A stretch of DNA of 64,000 nucleotides, taken from assembly GCA_963753055.1 (NCBI GenBank), contig CAVWAP010000009.1:310001-374000 (forward strand), in the 5' to 3' direction. The notes below the pieces were generated by a model. The model was given only the letters and a program-made list of their open reading frames with translations, was not told where the DNA came from and ran no database searches. Origin of the DNA: JAUWGC01 sp963753055. GTDB taxonomy: Bacteria; Bacteroidota; Bacteroidia; Bacteroidales; B18-G4. The position numbers and the translations under genes were made by a program. Positions 7,852 to 18,200 of the stretch are shown here, in pieces (position 1 is the stretch's first letter; the number at the start of each line of letters is the position of its first letter).

Positions 7852-8931
7852 ATGATTTCGCGCTCATTCTTATTGGCCATCGCTTTTATCTTCCTGGCCT
7901 GCACAAACATCAATGTACATGGACAATCCCATGTTATCGCTCATCTTGACGAAAAACTTCCAGCCAGCGGAAACATCATTTACTGTTCGTCCTTCGAAAG
8001 TGCCTGGCATGAACTCACGCAAAATGTCTTGCAAGATGATGTAAAATTGCAGGAACCGGTCAGCCTCGCAGGGAACCTCAATGGATCTTGCAAAACGGCT
8101 GCATACAGTCCCAACTATGTCTCGGATTCACGGATCACAGAAAACGGTGACAGCATTATATGTACCTCGTCCTTCCAGGAACAACTCGAGTGGCCGGTTG
8201 CGTTTCAGGACTTCGGCCATCCCATGAGATTCTACACCGGAACAGACGAATTCACGCGCTGCGAATATTTTGGGATAAACCTTCATGAGCAGGAAGACCT
8301 GCTAAAATATAATGCGCAGGTGAAAGTGGTAGACTTTGTCAATGAAGATGAGTTTATCGTTAAACTAGATGCTAGATCCTGGATACTAGATCCTGGATCA
8401 GATATCAATGAATCAGATCACAGGTCACAGGTCACAGATCACGAGTGGGGTGAAAAAGAATTTTCTCTCCGCTTCATTGCTTCCCGAACCGAATACGGCT
8501 GGGTGGAAATTATAATTGCGAAGGTTCCAAGAGAAAAAACTCTGCTGAAGACTATCGAAGGAGTGGAAGATCGAGTTAAGAACCCAACGTACTCGTATCG
8601 TGAACTTATACCCGATGACATCCTCGCCATACCAAAGATCAATTTAAATACAAATAAAATATACGGAGAACTGCTTGGCAAACACCTTGCAAATAAAGGC
8701 TTTGAAAAATACTTCTTCGCCCTGGCGGAACAATCTATCAACTTCGAAATTGATAACCTGGGCGCCCGCGCCGGCTCCGAAGCAAAAATCGTTCTTAAAA
8801 AAGGCCCGAGTGCCAGACGGATGGTGATCGACGGACCATTCCTGATCTACCTGAAAGAATATGGAGCAGAACAGCCGTACCTGGCAGCATGGATAGACAA
8901 TACGGCGTATTTAGTAGTGAGTAATGAGTAG
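7852..8931 (+). CDS. Secreted protein with serpin-like C-terminal segment
   Basis: About 359 residues from the ATG at 7852, chosen because it opens a signal peptide (ISRSFLLAIAFIFLACT); an in-frame upstream extension is only translated repeat DNA. The C-terminal ~110 residues (IPKINLNTNKIYGELLGKHL, INFEIDNLGARAGSEAKI, DGPFLIYLKEYGAEQPYLAA) resemble the end of serpins, with a hinge-like region and a PFLIYL strand, but the rest of a serpin fold is not evident. Residues about 173-198 are encoded by heptamer repeats, and the last codons and the stop (VVSNE*) lie in another array. It sits just upstream of an ECF sigma factor. The serpin link is weak. Confidence 0.5.
   Translation: MISRSFLLAIAFIFLACTNINVHGQSHVIAHLDEKLPASGNIIYCSSFESAWHELTQNVLQDDVKLQEPVSLAGNLNGSCKTAAYSPNYVSDSRITENGDSIICTSSFQEQLEWPVAFQDFGHPMRFYTGTDEFTRCEYFGINLHEQEDLLKYNAQVKVVDFVNEDEFIVKLDARSWILDPGSDINESDHRSQVTDHEWGEKEFSLRFIASRTEYGWVEIIIAKVPREKTLLKTIEGVEDRVKNPTYSYRELIPDDILAIPKINLNTNKIYGELLGKHLANKGFEKYFFALAEQSINFEIDNLGARAGSEAKIVLKKGPSARRMVIDGPFLIYLKEYGAEQPYLAAWIDNTAYLVVSNE
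8368..8445 (+). repeat. In-frame heptamer arrays within a CDS
   Basis: Units GATGCTA, GATCCTG, GATACTA, GATCCTG, GATCAGA are followed by TCACAGG/TCACAGA units. The stretch codes for DARSWILDPGSD and then DHRSQVTDHE. The same families occur between genes (18501-18584, 13775-13806), so repeat DNA has entered this gene without breaking the frame. Confidence 0.75.
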
Positions 8932-8981
8932 TGTGTAGTTAGAAAATCTTAATACTAAATACTCAATACTAACTACTAATT
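8914..8981. repeat. Mirrored heptamer arrays at a gene end
   Basis: GTAGTGA/GTAATGA/GTAGTGT units (8914-8941) are followed by the opposite orientation, AATACTAAATACTCAATACT-type units (8950-8981). The two arms can pair into an imperfect hairpin. The upstream gene's stop (8929-8931) is inside the left arm. Confidence 0.65.
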
Positions 8982-9010
8982 TCCTAACTTTATGTACCCC
9001 AGAAAAGAAC

Positions 9011-9592
9011 ATGACAGACATCGACCAGGTTGATATAAAACTGTTTCTTGAGACGAACGACTCAGGTGCATTCGAACGCCTGCTGCTAAAATACCAGGAC
9101 CGTGTGTATAATTTCTGCCTCAGATATCTGGGAAACGAGGCAGACGCCTCCGACTGTACACAGGATATCTTCATCCGTATCTATCAAAATCTAAATTCAT
9201 TCCGCTTCGAATCCAAGTTCTCCACCTGGCTATACCGCATTACACTAAACACATGCAAGAACATGAAATCGTCTAAAGCATACCGTATGGAACAAACGGC
9301 AGTCCGGAATGGAATTGGAGATGAAATTCTAAATCCTAATCTCGAAATCCTAAACAATAATTCAAATCCAAATACCCTAATTCAAAACAAAGAGCTGAAT
9401 GAGATTCTGCAGAATGCTATTAATACGCTAAAGGGCAAACAAAAAACAGTTTTAATTCTTCGTGACCTGGATGGGCATTCTTATGAAGAGATAGTTTCAA
9501 TTACTGGATTGAAACTTGGAACTGTACGAAGTACGCTGAACAGGGCGCGATTGAAAGTTGCTGGAATAATTTCTAAAAATTTAGAACAATGA
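9011..9592 (+). CDS. RNA polymerase sigma factor, ECF (RpoE-like)
   Basis: A 193-residue ECF sigma factor. Region 2 spans about residues 22-95 (RVYNFCLRYLGNEADASDCTQ and FRFESKFSTWLYRI). Region 4 spans about 130-185 (LKGKQKTVLILRDLDGHSYE and the helix-turn-helix LKLGTVRSTLNRARLK). It directs RNA polymerase to promoters of an extracytoplasmic response. The anti-sigma gene follows with a 4-bp ATGA overlap (9589-9592), so the two are translationally coupled. A plausible Bacteroidota -7 element (TAACTTTA, near 8985) lies just upstream. A linker at residues 100-125 is rich in Asn and repetitive (LNPNLEILNNNSNPN). Confidence 0.9.
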   Translation: MTDIDQVDIKLFLETNDSGAFERLLLKYQDRVYNFCLRYLGNEADASDCTQDIFIRIYQNLNSFRFESKFSTWLYRITLNTCKNMKSSKAYRMEQTAVRNGIGDEILNPNLEILNNNSNPNTLIQNKELNEILQNAINTLKGKQKTVLILRDLDGHSYEEIVSITGLKLGTVRSTLNRARLKVAGIISKNLEQ

Positions 9593-11244
9593 ACGGCAAA
9601 CACATAACATACCTGCTGTACGACTACCTCGAGAACCAACTGGATGATCCGACAAATCAACAAGTTGAGAAGCATCTATCCTCCTGCCAGCATTGCCGGA
9701 CGAAGCTCCAACAACTTCAAAATTACCATGATGCAGTTAGGAAGCTAGAGCGAAGTCCGGCACCGGAGGAGATTCGAACCAAAATTATGGCGCAGATTGA
9801 ATCAGGTCACAGGTCACAGGTCACAGGTCACAGGTTGGAACATGGAACATTGAACATTGAACATGGTAAATCAAAAAAACTGATCAGTGGTCAGTGGTCA
9901 GTGGTCACTGTCTCTGCGGCAGCCATCATAATCCTTCTCATCCTGGCCGTTCCGAAAGAAATCTTTCTGCCCACCACCATCAGCACCAACGTTATCGGCA
10001 TCGTTGAGCACAAAAAAGGAAAGGGAGGAGCTGCTACTGTCGGTGGGATCTTTCGAGAAGAGAGAAGAGAAAAGATAGAAGTGGAGCGAGGCAAAGCCGA
10101 GGGACATCCCGCCCAAGGCGGGGAGAAAAGAGAAATTGAGGATGTGCGGGTGCTGGAAGTACTGGAGCTGATTGAACAGGTTGAGGGTGAAATACTGTCT
10201 GTAGAACTGAATAGTACGGGAGAGAAGTATTCACATATCATGGTGGGGATGAAGAAGAGCTCGTATAAGGCATTTGCTGAGAAATATAATGAGATGGGGA
10301 TGGGCGAGGCTATTCCTCCTAAAACTGGATTTTCAGTTTCGAATAAGGTCATTGTCAACCTCTTCCCGGTCAAACGCATGTTCTTTGTTGGCGACTTTAA
10401 CGCTGATGGATACGATGATATGGGACTGCACTTTACCAGTGGACGGCAGGAAGGGGAGTTTTATATCGCACTCAATAACCATATCGGCAGCTTCTACCCT
10501 CCCACCAAGATAGAACTGGACATGGATACGGCATACACTGGCACAAATTATATTCCCACAGCAGGAGATTTCAATGCCGACAGGTACGATGATATCATCA
10601 TCCGCGGCACAGAAGGAAAATCAAACGGCATCTGCTTTATCCATAACAACAAGCTTAATGGTGACTTCAAAAAAGGCTACAGGGTCATGGTTGGCAATAG
10701 CAACCTCTCATTCACCTGCCCCAATATACCATTTACCGGCAACTTCAACGGAAACGATTATGACGATATCGGCGTAGCCTGCACAGGCTTTAAGATGCTC
10801 GACAAGTGGGCCGTGCTAAATAACATCCAAAATGGACACTTCGACCATGGTTGGACTATCAATGTTGATGGTCTCCAAAAACCTTTCCAGGGTGATTATC
10901 TTCCTTTTGCCGGCGACTTCAACGGGGATGGACTGTGCGACATCGGCATCAAATGGCTTGGCGGCGACAAAGCCTTTCAATATGAAATATCACTAAACCA
11001 GGGCGATGAGCAATTCGCCTCCCCATACCTGCTGAAATTTGGCAACGGCCACATGGCCTGGGCCGGCCAGTACACACATTACTTCGGCGACTTCAACGCC
11101 GACGGCCTCTGCGACATCATGACCAAAGAAGGCGACGGTAACATCCTCGGCCACTGGTACCTTATGATAAATGATGGCGATGGCGGATTCGAAGAGACGT
11201 ACCAAATAAATTTCGGGAGTAAGGAATACTTTGTTGGTGACTAG
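9589..11244 (+). CDS. Anti-sigma factor fused to FG-GAP/VCBS-like repeats
   Basis: A 551-residue membrane protein. Residues 1-45 form a zinc-finger anti-sigma domain (HLSSCQHC, the H-x3-C-x2-C motif), expected to hold the co-transcribed ECF sigma factor in the cytoplasm. A linker of repeat-encoded residues (about 71-107) leads into a single membrane helix (about 108-126, AAAIIILLILAVP). A charged segment follows, then a 290-residue periplasmic region with at least six GDFNADGYDD / GDFNGDGLCD calcium-binding-like motifs, typical of FG-GAP or VCBS propellers. Such a large propeller as the sensor part of an anti-sigma factor is unusual. The gene ends at TAG (11242-11244), the first bases of a TTAGTGG array. 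Confidence 0.85.
   Translation: MNGKHITYLLYDYLENQLDDPTNQQVEKHLSSCQHCRTKLQQLQNYHDAVRKLERSPAPEEIRTKIMAQIESGHRSQVTGHRLEHGTLNIEHGKSKKLISGQWSVVTVSAAAIIILLILAVPKEIFLPTTISTNVIGIVEHKKGKGGAATVGGIFREERREKIEVERGKAEGHPAQGGEKREIEDVRVLEVLELIEQVEGEILSVELNSTGEKYSHIMVGMKKSSYKAFAEKYNEMGMGEAIPPKTGFSVSNKVIVNLFPVKRMFFVGDFNADGYDDMGLHFTSGRQEGEFYIALNNHIGSFYPPTKIELDMDTAYTGTNYIPTAGDFNADRYDDIIIRGTEGKSNGICFIHNNKLNGDFKKGYRVMVGNSNLSFTCPNIPFTGNFNGNDYDDIGVACTGFKMLDKWAVLNNIQNGHFDHGWTINVDGLQKPFQGDYLPFAGDFNGDGLCDIGIKWLGGDKAFQYEISLNQGDEQFASPYLLKFGNGHMAWAGQYTHYFGDFNADGLCDIMTKEGDGNILGHWYLMINDGDGGFEETYQINFGSKEYFVGD
9804..9909 (+). repeat. Three heptamer families inside the anti-sigma gene
   Basis: Four AGGTCAC units (9804-9831), four GGAACAT/TGAACAT units (9837-9864), a spacer GGTAAATCAAAAAAACT, then GATCAGT/GGTCAGT/GGTCACT units (9882-9909). 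The middle part is repeated almost exactly at about 24722-24753 between genes. In the protein this stretch is the linker just before, and the first turn of, the membrane helix. Confidence 0.8.
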
Positions 11245-11470
11245 TGATTAGTGGTTAGTGGTTAGTGGCCTGCCCCTGCAAAGGCAGGGGTGGTTAGTGA
11301 AATTGTTATACTGTTATATTGCTATATTGTTAAACTGTTGGGTCGAGCGGAGTCGAGACCAAAAAAGTATAGACAAAGCACAGCTGTCATCCCGAGCGAA
11401 GTCGAGGGATAATAGACAATGTAGAATGTAGAATGCTTTGCCTGCCGAAGCAGAGCGAAGGCAGGGACAA
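11236..11470. repeat. Intergenic repeat cluster
   Basis: Covers most of the 270-bp gap. In order: TTAGTGG heptamers (11240-11262); a short GCCTGCCCCTGC / GCAGGGG hairpin (11266-11286); an octamer array of ACTGTTAT / ATTGCTAT units (11298-11339); two GAGCGNAGTCGAG repeats (11341-11356 and 11391-11410, the second within TCATCCCGAGCGAAGTCGAG); GAATGTA heptamers (11417-11434); and a CCTGCCGAAG / GGCAGGG hairpin (11442-11466). No gene is seen. Confidence 0.7.
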
Positions 11471-11524
11471 TGGGAAACAATTCAATATAATCCTAACAAC
11501 AAGACTCTATTAAAAATGAACACT

Positions 11525-11962
11525 ATGAAAAAAACCACCACCATCATCTTCCTGATTATCACTGGCTTTGCCTTATTAGCAAGTCCTGTTCAGTCCCAAA
11601 ACGCCAAAAAGGAAGTGCTTAAATGCGTTGATCAAATGGAGGAACATTGGAATAGCGGAGACCAGGAAGCGTACATGGGATATTACTGGAAGAGCGATTC
11701 CCTCACCATGCAATCCAGCATGCAGAGATTTTATGGTTGGGATACCATTTATGCCCTGTTTGTGGATATGTTCAATGATGAAAACCTGCGGGGCGTGTTG
11801 GAGTTTTCTGAAATTGAGGTTCCTGCTTTTTCAGACGATCTTGCCCTGGTAACCGGAAAATTTCATCTCGTTTATCCAGATGGTCAGTCCAGAGAAGGGT
11901 ATTTTACCGTTCTATACAAAAAGTTCCCCGACGGCTGGAAGATCATTCATGATCAATCCTGA
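11525..11962 (+). CDS. Secreted SnoaL/DUF4440-like protein
   Basis: About 145 residues from ATG 11525, the Met directly before a signal peptide (KKTTTIIFLIITGFALLASPVQS). The mature part, about 120 residues, has the shape of an NTF2-like fold of the SnoaL/DUF4440 type: an N-terminal helix (DQMEEHWNSGDQEAYMGYY), a middle with SSMQRFYGWDTIYALFVDMF, and beta strands ending GYFTVLYKKFPDGWKIIHDQS. Such proteins bind small ligands or act as association domains. No catalytic set can be assigned. An upstream in-frame extension consists of repeat DNA and was not used. It converges with the BNR gene, with no gap between the stops. Confidence 0.75.
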   Translation: MKKTTTIIFLIITGFALLASPVQSQNAKKEVLKCVDQMEEHWNSGDQEAYMGYYWKSDSLTMQSSMQRFYGWDTIYALFVDMFNDENLRGVLEFSEIEVPAFSDDLALVTGKFHLVYPDGQSREGYFTVLYKKFPDGWKIIHDQS

Positions 11963-13516
11963 TCACTGTGGAACACAAAGAACCTTATTCACCACCATAC
12001 TGCTGCCAGCGATCAGTTTGATATGATACAAGCCCGGTTTGAGATCCAGCTGGTCAGACTGGATCTTCTCTACATACTTGCCATAACTGTATTCCTGGTT
12101 GTCAATAATGGTATGGATCAGACGGCCGGAAAGGTCGAAGAGCTTCAACGTCACTGTCGTGGGACAGGAGATCTTGAAGGAAATGAAAAGGCTTTCCTGG
12201 AATGGGTTCGGACTGCTGGTCATCTTCACATCAGCCTCTAATGACAATTCTTCACTGCCAACCATATCAGGATCGACAATGGCACACATCAAAGTGCTGA
12301 CTCCTGTGTCCATGCGGTTCCATACCGGGATGACCTTGTCATCAAAAGCAGCCAGGGCAATATAATGTCCAAAAAACACAGTGCTGTATGGAACAAATGA
12401 GGACTCACTGACTTTGAAATTAACAAAGCTTTCTCCAACATCTTCAGAGACAGCCATGTATACGTCTGTGTTAGTATCGCTATGATCTCTTCTGTCATAA
12501 AACACGACCCATATCTTACCGGTCACCTGGTCGACGGTAACAAAGGGAAAGAACTGATGTCTTCCCGGCGGATCATCATTCACCCGGATTGGATCCGACC
12601 AGTCCAGCCCACCATTCGATGAAACGACCATGAATACATCAGCATCACTCGATCCATTTCTCTTATCTGCCCAGCAGATATAAATGTTGCCGTGGCTCTC
12701 TCCTCCACTCCGGTCGCAAGCTATCACCGGAAATGATACACCTAACTCAATCCCCGGGTATGGTATAGATCCAGTTAACATGGTTGGTGATATTGATATC
12801 CTCAGTCAACCAGGTCAGCCCCTGGTCAAGCGAGCGGTCAAACATCAATCCATCAGGCCCCCACCAGCATATATAAACCTCAGCGTTTGGACCGGTAGTT
12901 GTGATAAGAACCGTGCATGGAGTAAGATCCTCCCTGGGCATTGCCTTTCCTATCGCTTATCCTGACGGGATCAACCCAGCTTTCCCCGGCGTCCCCTGAC
13001 CAGGAAATATAAATGCACGAAGAATCATTGGGATTAGAACTCCCCCATTCATCAAAATATGTCCACGATAAATATATTTTATCATTCACCGGATCATAGG
13101 TAGCCCATTCTTTATCGGTTTCATGCGTACCATCATAGGCAGCGAACGATTCGAGCGACCACCCACTGGAAAGATCGTCCCTTCTGTGACAAACCACTCG
13201 TTCAATTACATCCGGCAAATGCAGGTAATAAAACCGCCCGGCATTATCCACCAATATCACGGGATCAGCCTGCACTCCCCATGGTGATTGCATGATCCCA
13301 TGTGTCCACGAATACCCACCATCATCCGATATGTAGTAATTATTACTCATGGCACCAACCATGATCTCATCCGGATTAGCTGGATTCATGGCAATAGACG
13401 ATTCGGTAGGTACACGGACCTGCAATTGAATTACCGACAACCACATTTTGATGCTGAGCATTAATTGTGCACATACAGAATAATATCAAAGCAAGAATAC
13501 CGGCTGGTTTCTTCAT
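11963..13516 (-). pseudogene. BNR/sialidase-like T9SS protein, frameshifted
   Basis: A minus-strand gene starting at ATG 13516 with a signal peptide (MKKPAGILALILFCMCTINA) and continuing in several frames to 11963. The pieces join as: N-terminus; ESSIAMNPANPDEIMVGA and ISDDGGYSWTHG; a middle with GPNAEVYICWWGPDG; then ADKRNGSSDADVFM, SSNGGLDWSDP and VVFYDRRDHSDTN. The S-x-D-G-G-x-x-W boxes are BNR repeats as in sialidase propellers. A T9SS domain ends the protein (SSPNPFQESL, LFDLSGRLI, GLYHIKL). Shifts fall near 13430, 12940 and 12754; the last two look like an extra G in G runs. All parts are present, so sequencing error is as likely as decay. Confidence 0.75.
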
Positions 13517-13605
13517 GGTGTTTGTCTTTACTCATACAATCCTCTAATATACACCCGAAATATGGAAGATCATTCTGTGGTTTTACATGCAGCTGGTTTC
13601 AGGTA

Positions 13606-13806
13606 ATGAATGGTTATTGGTTAGTATTGAGTAGTGAGTATTGAGTAGTGAGAAATATGGCGCTACAAGACGCAAGATGCAAGATGCAAGCCAGAAGATA
13701 TATGTGAAATGTAGAATGTAGAATCTAGAATGCTTTGCCTGCCGAAGCAGAGCGAAGGCAGGGACAATGAATTCCTGATCACAGATCACAGGTCACAGGT
13801 CACCAG
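13606..13806. repeat. Intergenic repeat cluster upstream of carA
   Basis: Fills most of the 312-bp gap. In order: GTATTGA/GTAGTGA units (13622-13650), GCAAGAT units (13671-13688), GAATGTA/GAATCTA units (13706-13730), the CCTGCCGAAG / GGCAGGG hairpin (13736-13763, nearly identical to 11442-11466), and TCACAGA/TCACAGG units (13778-13803). The last array ends just before the carA promoter-like element. Confidence 0.7.
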
Positions 13807-13813
13807 AAATTAG

Positions 13814-13821
13814 TACTTTTG
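13814..13821 (+). promoter_or_regulatory. Bacteroidota -7 element upstream of carA
   Basis: TACTTTTG fits the TAnnTTTG consensus of the Bacteroidota primary sigma factor. It lies 7 bp before the carA ATG, which implies a leader of only a few bases. The -33 region is inside the TCACAGG repeat array and has no clear TTTG. Confidence 0.5.
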
Positions 13822-13828
13822 CATCTCA

Positions 13829-14916
13829 ATGAACCCATTGAAAAACGCTTCCCTTATTTTAGATGATGGAACCCAGATGCCCGGTAAATCCTTCGGCTTC
13901 GAAGCATCGGTATCCGGCGAGGTGGTTTTTAATACCGCCATGACAGGTTATCCGGAAAGCCTTACAGATCCATCATACAAAGGGCAGATCCTTGTTGCAA
14001 CCTATCCCCTGATCGGTAATTACGGCGTCCCGGAAATGGAAATGGAACATGGACTGCTCAGGCACTTTGAGTCGGAGAAGGTGCAGGTGAGCGGATTGGT
14101 CATCGCGGATTATTCTTTCGACTTCAGCCACTGGAATGCCGCAAAAAGCCTGTCGGAATGGCTGCGGGAAAACAAGGTGCCGGCCATCTTCGATCTGGAT
14201 ACACGGGCGCTGACAAAGATTCTCAGGGAAAAAGGGACCATGCTGGGCAAGATCATTATTGATGAGCAAGACGTGGAAATATATGATCCCAACAAAGAAC
14301 ACCTGGTGAGCCAGGTTAGCATCAATAAACCAGTTGAGTACGGCAAGGGAAAGCACCGCATCCTGCTCATCGATTGCGGTGTCAAACTGAATATCATCCG
14401 TTGCCTTTTAGAACGTGATACCACCGTGATCCGGGCACCCTACAACCAGGATATCAGGGAGTTGGATTATGATGGATTATTCCTGACCAACGGGCCTGGG
14501 TGATCCGAAGATGTGCAGTGGAGACCATCGAGACAATCAAAAAAGCTTTTGAAAACGGCAAACCGATCTTCGGGATCTGCCTGGGATCACAGCTGATGGC
14601 CCTGGCATCGGGAGGCGATACTTATAAGCTGCGCTATGGGCACCGCAGCCATAACCAGCCTGTGTTGATGAGCAACAGCAATCGTTGCTATATCACCTCG
14701 CAAAATCATGGTTATGCAGTGGATCATCAAAAGCTGGGCAGCGACTGGGAGCCATATTTTATCAATGTGAATGACCAGACCTGCGAAGGGATCAGGCATA
14801 AGTCAAAGCCATTCTTCTCTTCACAGTTCCACCCCGAAGCGTCCAGCGGCCCGGTGGATACGGAGTTTTTATTTGATGATTTCATTCGGGTGATTGAGGA
14901 GTATCAGAGGAAATAG
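13829..14916 (+). CDS. carA: Carbamoyl-phosphate synthase small subunit (two 1-bp indels)
   Basis: Supplies ammonia from glutamine to CarB for carbamoyl phosphate, used for pyrimidines and arginine. The N-terminal domain (SLILDDGTQMPGKSFG, GEVVFNTAMTGYPES) is followed by a class I glutamine amidotransferase domain: LFLTNGPGDPKMC, the nucleophile Cys in FGICLGSQLMALASG, and the catalytic His in SQFHPEASSGP. Two insertions break the frame within 20 bp: a T at 14501 after GGGCCTGGG and an extra G at about 14520. Removing both restores NGPGDPKMCSETIETIKK. Such a double lesion in a housekeeping gene next to intact carB points to consensus error. Residue similarity is otherwise full length, about 360 aa. 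Confidence 0.9.
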
Positions 14917-15265
14917 AGATATTGTTATATTGCTATACTGTTAAATTGTTAAACTGTCATGCTGAGCACCTCGGCACTGCTCGGTATAAACTCCGTCGAA
15001 GCATTGTTTCCCGAGTCCCGATGGCTGTCGCAGCGAGAAATCTCCTGCCCCAGCAGTATGGGTTTTTAAGTTTGACGCGCGTTACAAACGCGCTATAAGA
15101 AAGCACGCGTTACAAACGCGCGCTATCAGAGTTGTAAGTTATAGGTTATAAGTTATTGGTTGTTGGTTAATTCACTAACCACTAACCCCTGCCTACGCCT
15201 TTGCTTCGCTGAAGCTTCGCGAAAGCGAGGAGGGGCAGGCCACTTACCACTAATCACTTAACTAA
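14917..15265. repeat. Repeat-filled gap between carA and carB
   Basis: No gene. In order: octamer array of ATTGTTAT / ATTGCTAT units (14922-14957); a TGCTGAGCACCTCGGCAC / CTCGGTATAAACTCCGTCGA repeat (14960-15004); a duplicated GCGTTACAAACGCGC hairpin unit (15079-15124); GTTATAG/GTTATAA heptamers (15128-15164); the second, inverted copy of the 3958 hairpin repeat (15181-15243); and TTAGTGG-type units in reverse to 15258. Confidence 0.75.
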
Positions 15266-18200
15266 ATGATAAACAAACCACATAAAGTCCTGATCCTCGG
15301 TTCCGGGGCACTCAAGATCGGTGAGGCCGGAGAGTTCGACTATTCGGGTTCCCAGGCACTGAAGGCATTACGCGAGGAAGGCATCACCACGGTGCTGATC
15401 AATCCGAATATTGCTACGGTGCAGACATCCGAAGGTATTGCCGATAAGATATATTTCTTACCGGTAACCCCATACTTCGTCGAGAAAGTCATCCAAAAAG
15501 AAAAACCGGACAGCATCATGCTGGCCTTTGGCGGACAAACGGCATTGAATTGTGGTATCGAACTATTTAAAAACAATATCCTGGAGAAATATAATGTCCG
15601 TGTCCTGGGAACACCGGTCAGGGCCATCGAAGAAACAGAGGACCGGGAGATCTTTGCCGACAAGCTGCAGGAAATAGAGGTGAAGACAGCCCGCAGCGTG
15701 GCTGTCAACACTGTGGATGAAGCCCTGAAAGCTGCTGAGGAACTGGGCTACCCCGTGATCCTTCGTGCGGCATATGCGCTTGGTGGATTGGGTTCAGGGT
15801 TCAGTTCCAATGCCGGGGAGTTGGAGACGCTAGCCAATAAGGCCCTTTCTTATTCTCCCCAGGTACTCATCGAGGAATCCCTCAAAGGATGGAAAGAGGT
15901 TGAGTACGAGGTGATGCGCGATGTGTATGATAACTGCATCACTGTCTGTAACATGGAAAATTTCGATCCCCTGGGCATACATACGGGTGAAAGCATCGTC
16001 GTTGCTCCCTCACAGACGCTGACAAACAGGGAATACCACCTTTTGCGGGAGCTGTCAATACGTATTATTCGCCATATCGGCATCATAGGGGAATGCAATG
16101 TCCAATACGCTGTCGATCCGGAATCGGAGGACTACAGGGTGATCGAGGTCAATGCCCGCCTTTCCCGTTCAAGTGCACTCGCATCCAAGGCTACAGGTTA
16201 CCCATTGGCATTTGTCGCGGCCAAGCTGGGCCTGGGATATGGACTGCATGAGCTGAAGAATGCTGTCACACAAACAACCACAGCCTGCTTTGAGCCTGCA
16301 CTCGACTACGTTGTGGTCAAGGTGCCACGCTGGGACCTTACCAAGTTCGCGGGTGTCTCACGTGAGATTGGCAGCAGCATGAAAAGCGTGGGTGAGGTCA
16401 TGGCCATTGGCCGCACCTTTGAAGAGGCCATACAGAAAGGCCTGCGGATGATAGGCCAGGGCATGCATGGCTTTGTGGGCAACCTCAATATAGACCAGAT
16501 CATACAGGATAAAGACCTTGCCATCCCAACCGATATGCGGATCTTCTTCATCGCATCTGCATTCTTCCAGGGCTTCTCTACGGAAAAGATCTATGAGCTA
16601 ACCAAGATCAATCGATGGTTCCTGCACAAGCTCAGGAATATCTTCGACATGCATAATCACTTGCTTGAATATGACAAGATCACAGCGGTCCCCGATGAAA
16701 CTCTCCTTAAAGCCAAGAAGCTGGGATTCTCAGACTTCCAGGTGGCCAGGATGGTCATTAAAAGCAGTGCAGACGATATCACCAATGACCTGCTGACGGT
16801 AAGAAAACACCGAAAATCCAGGGCCATTCTTCCTTATGTTAAACAGATCGACACACTTGCTGCTGAGTACCCGGCCATGACCAATTACCTGTACATGACC
16901 TATAACGGCTCGGAACATGATATCGATTTCCTTGATGATGAGCAGACCGTGATCGTCCTGGGCTCTGGTGCTTACCGTATTGGAAGCAGCGTGGAGTTCG
17001 ACTGGTGTGGTGTCAATGCCCTGCAAACCATAAAGCATGAGGGCTTCCGCTCGGTCATGATCAATTACAACCCGGAAACCGTGAGCACAGACTATGATGT
17101 GTGTGATCGTTTGTATTTTGATGAACTGACCTTTGAGCGGGTGATGGACATCATCGACCTGGAAACACCAAGGGGCGTGATCGTTTCTACCGGTGGACAA
17201 ATCCCCAACAACCTTGCAATGAGGCTTTACAAGCAGGAAGTCAGGATCCTTGGCACTTCGCCCGTTTCTATCGACCGTGCAGAGAACAGGCATAAGTTCT
17301 CTTCCATGCTTGACGAGCTTGGTGTGGACCAGCCCCGCTGGAGGGAACTGACCTCGATTGATGATATTTATGGATTTGCCAATGAAGTGGGTTTCCCGGT
17401 GTTGATCAGGCCTTCTTACGTCCTTTCTGGCTCGGCCATGAATGTTGTCTCCAATAAGGAAGAGCTGGGTTATTTTCTTGAGCTTGCAGCAAAAGTATCC
17501 AAACAATATCCTGTGGTGGTATCAGAGTTTATTGAGAATGCCAAGGAGGTCGAAATGGATGCCGTCGCAAGAAATGGTGAGATCCTGGCCTATGCCATGA
17601 CCGAGCATGTTGAATTTGCCGGTGTGCATTCAGGTGATGCAACCATGTTGTTCCCCCCACAAAAGCTCTATGTTGAAACTGTCAGAAGGATCAAGAAGAT
17701 CTCCAGGGATATTGCAGGCAGACTTAATATCAGTGGCCCATTTAACATGCAGTTTCTTGCCCGTGATAATGATATCAAGGTGATAGAGTGTAACCTCAGG
17801 GCATCCCGCAGCTTTCCCTTTGTGTCGAAAGTGCTGAAATCAAACCTGATTGAACTGGCCACACAGGTGATGCTGGGCCTGCCTGTTGAAAGACCCAACA
17901 AGTCGCTCTTCGACCTGGATTATATTGGTGTCAAGGCCTCCCAGTTTTCCTTTTCCCGCCTGCAAAAAGCCGATCCTGTGCTGGGCGTGGATATGTCTTC
18001 CACCGGAGAGGTTGGTTGCCTGGGAGAGAACTATTATGAAGGAATACTCAAGGCAATGTTGTCTGTCGGTTACAAGATTCCAAACAAAGGAGTACTTCTT
18101 TCATCCGGTCCTTCCTGGTCCAAAATGGAATTGCTGAACGGAATCAAGATGCTTGCCGAGAATGGGATGCCGCTTTACGCCACCCTGGGGTCACATAATT

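Noticed and set aside
7852..8931. Confident serpin assignment
   Set aside because: Only the last ~110 residues resemble serpins; the N-terminal two thirds do not show the fold's signature motifs.
14960..15004. Riboswitch or attenuator between carA and carB
   Set aside because: The sequence belongs to dispersed repeat families also found in unrelated gaps and in CTD loops.
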